A stretch of 11,809 nucleotides of DNA from NCBI GenBank assembly GCA_902495025.1, contig CABUWB010000034.1, positions 1-11,809 on the forward strand, read 5' to 3'. The notes under the pieces are model-generated. The model was not told where the DNA came from, searched no databases, and saw nothing but the letters and a program-made list of their open reading frames with translations. The position numbers and the translations under genes were made by a program. The stretch is from an uncultured Eubacteriales bacterium (lineage in GTDB: Bacteria; Bacillota; Clostridia; Lachnospirales; CAG-274). This document shows, piece after piece, positions 5,613 through 9,784 of this stretch. Within the stretch, counting starts at the first letter, position 1, and each line of letters begins with the position of its first letter.

Positions 5613-5687
5613 GTAGGGGCGGATTCCATATCCGCCCTAATTTTAGCATATTATAATTACTAACGGGCGGCAGATTGCCGCCCCTAC
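5613..5687 (-). repeat. Palindromic repeat block B, right arm of the large inverted repeat
   Basis: The 25 bp at 5613-5637 are the exact reverse complement of 5477-5501, and the 23 bp at 5665-5687 are the exact reverse complement of 5426-5448. The 27-28 bp between the two hairpins differ between blocks, so only the hairpin modules are conserved. Confidence 0.9.
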
Positions 5688-5756
5688 AATTGAAATGTTA
5701 AGGTATTATTACACCGATAAACATTAATTTATATCAATTTACTCTGTAAATACTCA

Positions 5757-5790
5757 TCAAAAAAGCTGCCGCAAATTAAGCGGCAGCTTT
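5757..5790 (-). terminator. Terminator at the end of the rnj cluster
   Basis: AAAGCTGCCGC (5762-5772) and GCGGCAGCTTT (5780-5790) form a perfect 11-bp stem with a 7-nt loop. On the minus strand it is followed by a T-run (5759-5764). It is symmetric with A/T on both sides, so it may also act on the plus strand. Confidence 0.9.
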
Positions 5791-5799
5791 AAAAAAATA

Positions 5800-6180
5800 T
5801 TATTCCTCGTCGTCCTCTTCGTCCTCGAACTCGTATTCCTCGTCATCCTCGTCCCAGTCCTCATCATCAAGGAGCTGGAAAAGAACGTCCTCAACGCTTT
5901 CAAACTCGTCATCATCCTCGATGTTTTCAAGCTCGAAACCTTCCTCATTATCAGCCTCATTGTATCTGTAAATGAGAGCCTCCTCTTCACCCTCGGGTAC
6001 AAGAGCAATATACTGTCTGTCAAGTGCGTCAAACACGCCTATAACATGGCAGTGAAGCTCGGAGTCGTCCTCCAGTACAAGAGTCATCATCTGTTCGTCA
6101 TGGTCATGTCCGCAGCCGCAGTCATGGTCGTGCTCGTGGTCGTGTCCGCAGCCACAGTTATTCTTCTCTAAATCACTCAT
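5800..6180 (-). CDS. DUF1292 protein with His/Cys-rich N-terminus
   Basis: A 126-residue protein; the ATG at 6180 has AAGGAGG 8 bases upstream, so a longer open frame back to 6216 is not used. Residues 31-105 match the DUF1292 (YrzB-like) pattern: MTLVLEDDSELHCHVIGVFD, then YIALVPEGEEEALIYRYNE, then FELENIEDDDEFESVEDVLF. The C-terminus is almost wholly Asp/Glu. Unlike the other DUF1292 protein at 8138-8461, it has an insertion at residues 9-28 of CGCGHDHEHDHD followed by CGCGHDHD, with a total of 4 Cys and 6 His, which strongly suggests metal binding (zinc, nickel or similar). It follows rnj by 36 bp and ends in the operon's terminator. DUF1292 function is not established. Confidence 0.87.
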   Translation of the reverse strand: MSDLEKNNCGCGHDHEHDHDCGCGHDHDEQMMTLVLEDDSELHCHVIGVFDALDRQYIALVPEGEEEALIYRYNEADNEEGFELENIEDDDEFESVEDVLFQLLDDEDWDEDDEEYEFEDEEDDEE

Positions 6181-6216
6181 TGTTTTGTCCTCCTTTTTAG
6201 CTCGCCCGTCAATCAA

Positions 6217-7986
6217 TCAAAGCTCAACAGGCATAATTATAGGTAAAATCATAGGGCTTCTCTTAGTCTTTTTCCAGAGATAGTCCCTAAGGGTATCCTT
6301 AATAACGGTTTTGTAGTAGCTCCACTCGCTGCTGCCCGAATGCATTTCGCACTCATCAAGGGCAGCACGCACAGCCTCTCTTGCCTCGGAGATAAGCTCC
6401 TCTGACTCACGCACATACACAAAACCTCTTGAAATAATGTCGGGGCCACGTAAAACCGCACCCGTATAGCTGTCCATAACAACAACCACTATCATAAGTC
6501 CGTCCTGTGAAAGGTGACGTCTGTCCCTTAAAACGATATTGCCTACATCACCAACGCCAAGACCGTCAACAAACACCTGTCCGCTTGTAACCGCAGCAGG
6601 GGTATGCTTTGCACTGCGTGAGTTAATTTCCAGCATATCACCGTTTGCCATAACAAAGATACTGTTTTTGTCCATACCCATTGTCATAGCAAGCTGCTCA
6701 TGTGTTTTAAGCATTTTGTACTCGCCATGTATAGGCATAAAATACTTTGGCTTGATTATAGCGTGCAGCAGCTTAATTTCCTCCTGCCTTGCATGACCCG
6801 AAACATGAACGTCCATAAGACCGTCATAAATAACCTCGGCGCCTTTTTTAAGCAGCTCGTTGATAACGTGTGAAACATTTTTTTCATTACCCGGGATAGG
6901 CGATGCACTGATAATAATTTTGTCGCCGGGCTTAACCTCAATCTGCTTATGCTCGTTTGAGGCAATACGTGAAAGCGCCGACATGGTTTCACCCTGGCTA
7001 CCCGTAGTGATGATTACAAGCCTGTGGTCGTCATAATTTTTAAGCTCGTTAGGCTCGATAAACGTGCCCTCTTTATAATTGATATAGCCAAGCTCGCACG
7101 CCGCCTTAACCACGTTTGTCATACTTCTGCCCACAACGCACACCTTACGGTCGCTTGCCTGCGCGCAGTTTATAATCTGCTGTATTCTGTCTATATTTGA
7201 TGAGAAGGTGGCAACCATAATTCTCTGGTCGGCACTGCTCTCAAAAATCTCTTCAAAAATTTTACCAATGGTGCTTTCGCTCATGGTATAGCCGGGACGC
7301 TCCACGTTTGTACTCTCGCACATAAAGAGCAGCACGCCCTTTTTGCCGTACTCGGCAAGCTTTTGCAGGTCGATAGGCTCGCCCTGTACAGGTGTGTAGT
7401 CCACCTTAAAGTCGCCCGAATGGATAACAACGCCCGCAGGAGTTGTTATGGCAAGTGCAACCGAGTCTGCAATGGAATGGTTGGAGCGGATAAACTCCAC
7501 CTTAAAATGCTTGCCCGGTTTAATGGTTTCACCCGCATTTACGTTTACTCTCTCAACGCTGTTAAGCAGGTTATGCTCCCTAAGCTTTGCCTCAACAAGA
7601 CCTATTGTAAGCCTTGTGCCGTATACAGGCACGCTAAGCTCCCTTAAAAGATATGGCAGTGAGCCGATATGGTCCTCATGACCATGTGTAAGCACAATGC
7701 CCTTAACCTTGTCCCTGTTTTTAAGCAGATAGTTAAAATCGGGGATAACAAGGTCAATACCCAGCATATCGTCCTCAGGGAAAGCAACACCGCAGTCGAC
7801 AACAAGTATTTCGTCCTCATACTCAAAGGCGGTAATATTTTTGCCTACCTCGTGCAGACCGCCAAGCGGAATAACCTTCAGCTTTGACGCCTGTACCTTT
7901 GGCGCTCTCGGCGCTCTTGTGGTTTTTACCGCACCCGTTCCCCTTTGTGTTTTCTGGTTTGTATTTGTATTTCTGTTATATGCCAA
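6217..7986 (-). CDS. rnj: Ribonuclease J
   Basis: A 589-residue metallo-beta-lactamase/beta-CASP ribonuclease that degrades and matures mRNA and rRNA in Firmicutes (5' exonuclease and endonuclease activity). I chose TTG at 7986, giving MAYNRNTNTNQ, because GGAGG lies 7 bases upstream; the longer open frame to 8034 lacks a ribosome binding site. Zinc ligands are all present: H101, H103, D105 and H106 in THGHEDHIG, H170 in NHSIADS, D192 in HSGDFK and H420 in PIHGEYK. The beta-CASP region carries ATFSSN, TTGSQGE and SGHARQEE (H398). Residues 1-35 are a basic, Asn/Thr/Arg-rich tail before the conserved LKVIPLGGLHEVGKN, longer than in Bacillus RNase J1. It is fourth in the ireB-ruvX-DUF1292-rnj-DUF1292 series, but a 151-bp gap with hairpins suggests separate control. 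Confidence 0.97.
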   Translation of the reverse strand: MAYNRNTNTNQKTQRGTGAVKTTRAPRAPKVQASKLKVIPLGGLHEVGKNITAFEYEDEILVVDCGVAFPEDDMLGIDLVIPDFNYLLKNRDKVKGIVLTHGHEDHIGSLPYLLRELSVPVYGTRLTIGLVEAKLREHNLLNSVERVNVNAGETIKPGKHFKVEFIRSNHSIADSVALAITTPAGVVIHSGDFKVDYTPVQGEPIDLQKLAEYGKKGVLLFMCESTNVERPGYTMSESTIGKIFEEIFESSADQRIMVATFSSNIDRIQQIINCAQASDRKVCVVGRSMTNVVKAACELGYINYKEGTFIEPNELKNYDDHRLVIITTGSQGETMSALSRIASNEHKQIEVKPGDKIIISASPIPGNEKNVSHVINELLKKGAEVIYDGLMDVHVSGHARQEEIKLLHAIIKPKYFMPIHGEYKMLKTHEQLAMTMGMDKNSIFVMANGDMLEINSRSAKHTPAAVTSGQVFVDGLGVGDVGNIVLRDRRHLSQDGLMIVVVVMDSYTGAVLRGPDIISRGFVYVRESEELISEAREAVRAALDECEMHSGSSEWSYYKTVIKDTLRDYLWKKTKRSPMILPIIMPVEL

Positions 7987-8016
7987 AATTACACCTCCGT
8001 TAAAAATACGCACAAC

Positions 8017-8046
8017 GATAAAACGGGTTGGCAAATCCGTTTTATC
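8017..8046 (-). promoter_or_regulatory. Hairpin in the rnj leader
   Basis: GATAAAACGG (8017-8026) and CCGTTTTATC (8037-8046) form a perfect 10-bp stem with a 10-nt loop, ending 30 bases before the TTG start of rnj and close to its ribosome binding site. No T-run follows on the minus strand, so it is not a terminator. A role in mRNA stability or autoregulation is inference. Confidence 0.6.
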
Positions 8047-8086
8047 ACAATTTTATTAAATTAAACGCACATTAAAATATATAAAC

Positions 8087-8102
8087 AGGCATGGTAATGC
8101 CT
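8087..8102 (-). terminator. Weak hairpin after the first DUF1292 gene
   Basis: On the minus strand AGGCAT-TACC-ATGCCT is followed by GTTTATATATTTT. It may be a weak terminator or attenuator between the ruvX cluster and rnj; the stem has only 6 bp and the T-run is broken. Confidence 0.35.
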
Positions 8103-8137
8103 TTATGTCGATAGTAAATTAAAAAATGCCGTTCACA

Positions 8138-8461
8138 TTAAAACTTCATTTCGTACTCGCTGTCCTCGTCCTGGAACAGTAAAATAACCCTGTTGTACTC
8201 CTCATCATCCTCAACAGGCTCATAGGTACAGTTTTCCTCGCTTACCTCAATCTCCTTAAAAATGTAAGCCTCAGGCTCATCAAGGTCAAAGTCCTCTGTT
8301 TTAACAAGCAAAAGGTATCTGCAGTCGCCCTCGTCGATACCGTCAATCACAAAAAAGTCCTGCTCCGAACCGTCGTCCTCAACCATGGTAATAACCTCAT
8401 AGGTTTCGTCCTGTCCTTCAAAAAGGTTAAGTTCATCAATATTAAGCTTTTCGTTATCCAT
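8138..8461 (-). CDS. DUF1292 protein (YrzB-like)
   Basis: A 107-residue acidic protein. Residues 20-100 fit the DUF1292 pattern: YEVITMVEDDGSEQDFFVID, then DCRYLLLVKTEDFDLDEPEAYIFKEIE, then the acidic end EPVEDDEEYNRVILLF. AAAGGAG 9 bases before the ATG supports the start. It begins 4 bases after ruvX, in the same order as Bacillus yrzL-yrrK-yrzB, so the three genes form one conserved transcription unit. The biochemical role is unknown. It lacks the His/Cys-rich segment seen in the second copy at 5800-6180, which makes the two likely paralogues with different roles. Confidence 0.92.
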   Translation of the reverse strand: MDNEKLNIDELNLFEGQDETYEVITMVEDDGSEQDFFVIDGIDEGDCRYLLLVKTEDFDLDEPEAYIFKEIEVSEENCTYEPVEDDEEYNRVILLFQDEDSEYEMKF

Positions 8462-8465
8462 TATA

Positions 8466-8900
8466 TTATTCTCCTTTATTCTTCCTCAGAAAATCAAGAT
8501 AGCCCTGCAAAATAAACACTGCCGCCATTTTGTCAATAACCTCTTTACGCCCTGCACGTGATACGTCAGCCTCGATTAAATCCCTCTCTGCCGCAACGGT
8601 AGAAAGGCGTTCATCCCATAGCTTAACGGGCAGACCAAGCTCCTTTTTGAGCCGTTTTTTAAATCTCTCGCTCTTTTTTGCCCTGTCGCCGATGGTGTTG
8701 TTCATATTTTTGGGATAGCCAAGCACAATGCTTTCCACGCCGTACTCCTCACAGAGCTGCGCAATCCTCGCAATGGACGCTTTGAGGTTTTCCTCCTCCT
8801 CACGTCGGATAATCTCCACGCCCTGCGCCGTCCAGCCAAGGCTGTCGCTTACGGCAACGCCTATGGTTTTTTGTCCGAAATCAAGCCCTAAAATACGCAT
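8466..8900 (-). CDS. ruvX: RuvX/YqgF-family nuclease (putative Holliday junction resolvase, pre-16S rRNA nuclease)
   Basis: A 144-residue RNase H-fold protein of normal family length. Conserved parts are all present: the first strand with LGLDFGQKTIGVAVSD (catalytic D7), LGYPKNMNNTIGDRAK around residues 60-75, DERLSTVAAERDLI (D96, E97) and the final DKMAAVFILQGYLD (D123). In E. coli the family processes the 5' end of 16S rRNA; a resolvase role was also proposed, so the name is historical. The start is 2 bases after the ireB stop codon and has no clear ribosome binding site, which points to translational coupling. It is followed 4 bases later by DUF1292. Confidence 0.96.
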   Translation of the reverse strand: MRILGLDFGQKTIGVAVSDSLGWTAQGVEIIRREEEENLKASIARIAQLCEEYGVESIVLGYPKNMNNTIGDRAKKSERFKKRLKKELGLPVKLWDERLSTVAAERDLIEADVSRAGRKEVIDKMAAVFILQGYLDFLRKNKGE

Positions 8901-8902
8901 AA

Positions 8903-9199
8903 TCAGAAATTGTTATTGATGTAGTAGTTTACAAGCTCCTCCAGTATTTCATCACGCTCAAGCCTAGATATGCGCTTTCTTGCGTCCCTGTAGCTTGTAA
9001 TATAGGTAGGCTCGCCCGATAAAATGTAGCCCACTATCTGATTAACAGGGTTGTAGCCCTTTTCAACAAGCGCCTGATATACGTCGGCAAGCACCTTGCC
9101 TACCTCGGTCATTTCCTCTCTGTCGGTAATAACGCCGCTTCTTTTAAGCTCCTCCTTGAGGTTTGTCAGCTTACGTGTTTCATTCAGACTGTTGTTCAT
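8903..9199 (-). CDS. ireB: IreB family regulatory phosphoprotein (DUF965, YrzL)
   Basis: A 98-residue protein with the family's signature in the second half: KGYNPVNQIVGYILSGEPTY, then ITSYRDARKRISRLERDEIL and EELVNYYI. In Enterococcus faecalis, IreB is phosphorylated by the PASTA-domain kinase IreK on N-terminal threonines and limits cephalosporin tolerance. Here T8 and T12 in NETRKLTNL are the candidate sites, which is inference. AAGGAGG 8 bases before the ATG is a strong ribosome binding site. It is the first gene of the ireB-ruvX-DUF1292 operon and has its own promoter and a structured leader. Confidence 0.95.
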   Translation of the reverse strand: MNNSLNETRKLTNLKEELKRSGVITDREEMTEVGKVLADVYQALVEKGYNPVNQIVGYILSGEPTYITSYRDARKRISRLERDEILEELVNYYINNNF

Positions 9200-9211
9200 T
9201 ATTATAACCTC

Positions 9212-9252
9212 CTTCGCCGCATAGCATACGCTGCGCAGCGGTTTATCCGAAG
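9212..9252 (-). promoter_or_regulatory. Leader hairpin overlapping the ireB ribosome binding site
   Basis: On the minus strand CTTCG (9248-9252) and CCGC (9238-9241) can pair with CGAAG (9212-9216) and GCGG (9217-9220), making a 9-bp stem with a 6-nt bulge. The AAG of AAGGAGG is inside the stem, so the structure could hide part of the ribosome binding site. Confidence 0.4.
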
Positions 9253-9292
9253 TTTTGCTCTCCGATTTTCTTCGCTCGATACTGTCTATATT

Positions 9293-9321
9293 ATGATACT
9301 ACAATATTTGAAATTTTGCAA
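9293..9321 (-). promoter_or_regulatory. Probable promoter of the ireB operon
   Basis: On the minus strand TTGCAA (9316-9321), a 17-bp spacer and TATCAT (9293-9298). The start would be near 9286, giving a leader of about 86 nt. Confidence 0.55.
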
Positions 9322-9440
9322 TCCATTTTTGCCAATATGCACAAACAAAAAACGATAAAATTATTAATTTTTTCTGACAAAGCCTCAAAATAAGAGGCTT
9401 GCTGATGTAAAACGACAAGGTAAAGATATATTGTAATATA

Positions 9441-9470
9441 TATAAATTTATATAAATTTATATAAATTTA
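9441..9470. repeat. Three perfect tandem copies of TATAAATTTA
   Basis: A 10-bp unit, itself containing the palindrome TAAATTTA, is repeated three times. The region 9260-9784 has no gene: it holds the ireB promoter, a weak 7-bp hairpin at 9380-9400, this AT tract, the short MITE-like copy and the terminator of the SLH gene. Confidence 0.9.
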
Positions 9471-9514
9471 TGAATATCAAATATTAAATGCTCTCTGCAA
9501 ATAAATAAATGCAA

Positions 9515-9657
9515 TAAATTATTGTTTATGGGGTAACATTAACAACCCAACATTCAAATCAATAACGTATAGATTTACCGTAGGGGCGGCAACCTGCCGC
9601 CCCTACAGTATGTTTAAATGCAGGCTTGTTGATGTTACTCCGCTAAACATTAATTTA
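9515..9657. mobile_element. MITE-like element, short copy (about 143 bp)
   Basis: The ends are imperfect inverted repeats: GGGGTAACATTAACAA on the left (from 9529) matches TTGTTGATGTTACTCC on the right (to 9640), and the outer TAAATTA/TAATTTA tails also pair. The centre (9580-9606) is a single GC-rich palindrome, GTAGGGGCGGCA around a CC-containing tip and its complement. About 70 bp on the left align with 5378-5448. There is no coding capacity. Confidence 0.7.
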
Positions 9658-9717
9658 CCCTTCAAACACCACCCACAAAACAGCATTTCCTACAAGCATT
9701 TCAACTTTTTAACACGC

Positions 9718-9745
9718 AAAAAACACCCCCTCATAAGAGGGGGTG
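9718..9745 (-). terminator. Terminator of the cohesin-SLH gene
   Basis: CACCCCCTC (9724-9732) and GAGGGGGTG (9737-9745) form a perfect 9-bp stem with a 4-nt loop. On the minus strand it is followed by TTTTTTGCG. Confidence 0.9.
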
Positions 9746-9784
9746 CAAAAAACTAAATTTTTAATTCAGATTAGATAAGCGAGA

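Larger units (their letters stand above)
5360..5731. mobile_element. MITE-like non-coding composite element, long copy
   Basis: There is no gene in this stretch. The left end (TAAATTAGAGTTTAGCGG, then AGTAACATTAACAACC) is nearly the reverse complement of the right end of the shorter element at 9657, and about 70 bp of the left part aligns with 9531-9602 with few mismatches. The right end (ACCGATAAACATTAATTTA) resembles the right end of the other copy. The element thus has degenerate terminal inverted repeats and no coding capacity, as in MITEs. The interior carries a large inverted repeat. No transposase is in the window and no clear target duplication is visible. Confidence 0.6.

Noticed and set aside
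5426..5687. GC-rich palindromes as ordinary terminators
   Set aside because: None is followed by a T-run, they lie after a terminator that is already complete at 5317-5355, and the same modules recur at 9580-9606.
7987..8034. Longer N-terminus of RNase J beginning at 8034
   Set aside because: It has no ribosome binding site and would be translated through the GGAGG that serves the TTG at 7986.
9380..9400. AAGCCTC/GAGGCTT hairpin as a terminator
   Set aside because: The 7-bp stem has no T-run on either side in the right place, and no gene ends nearby.
5426..9606. Repeated palindromes as a CRISPR array
   Set aside because: The repeats are inverted and irregularly spaced, with no regular unique spacers and no cas gene.
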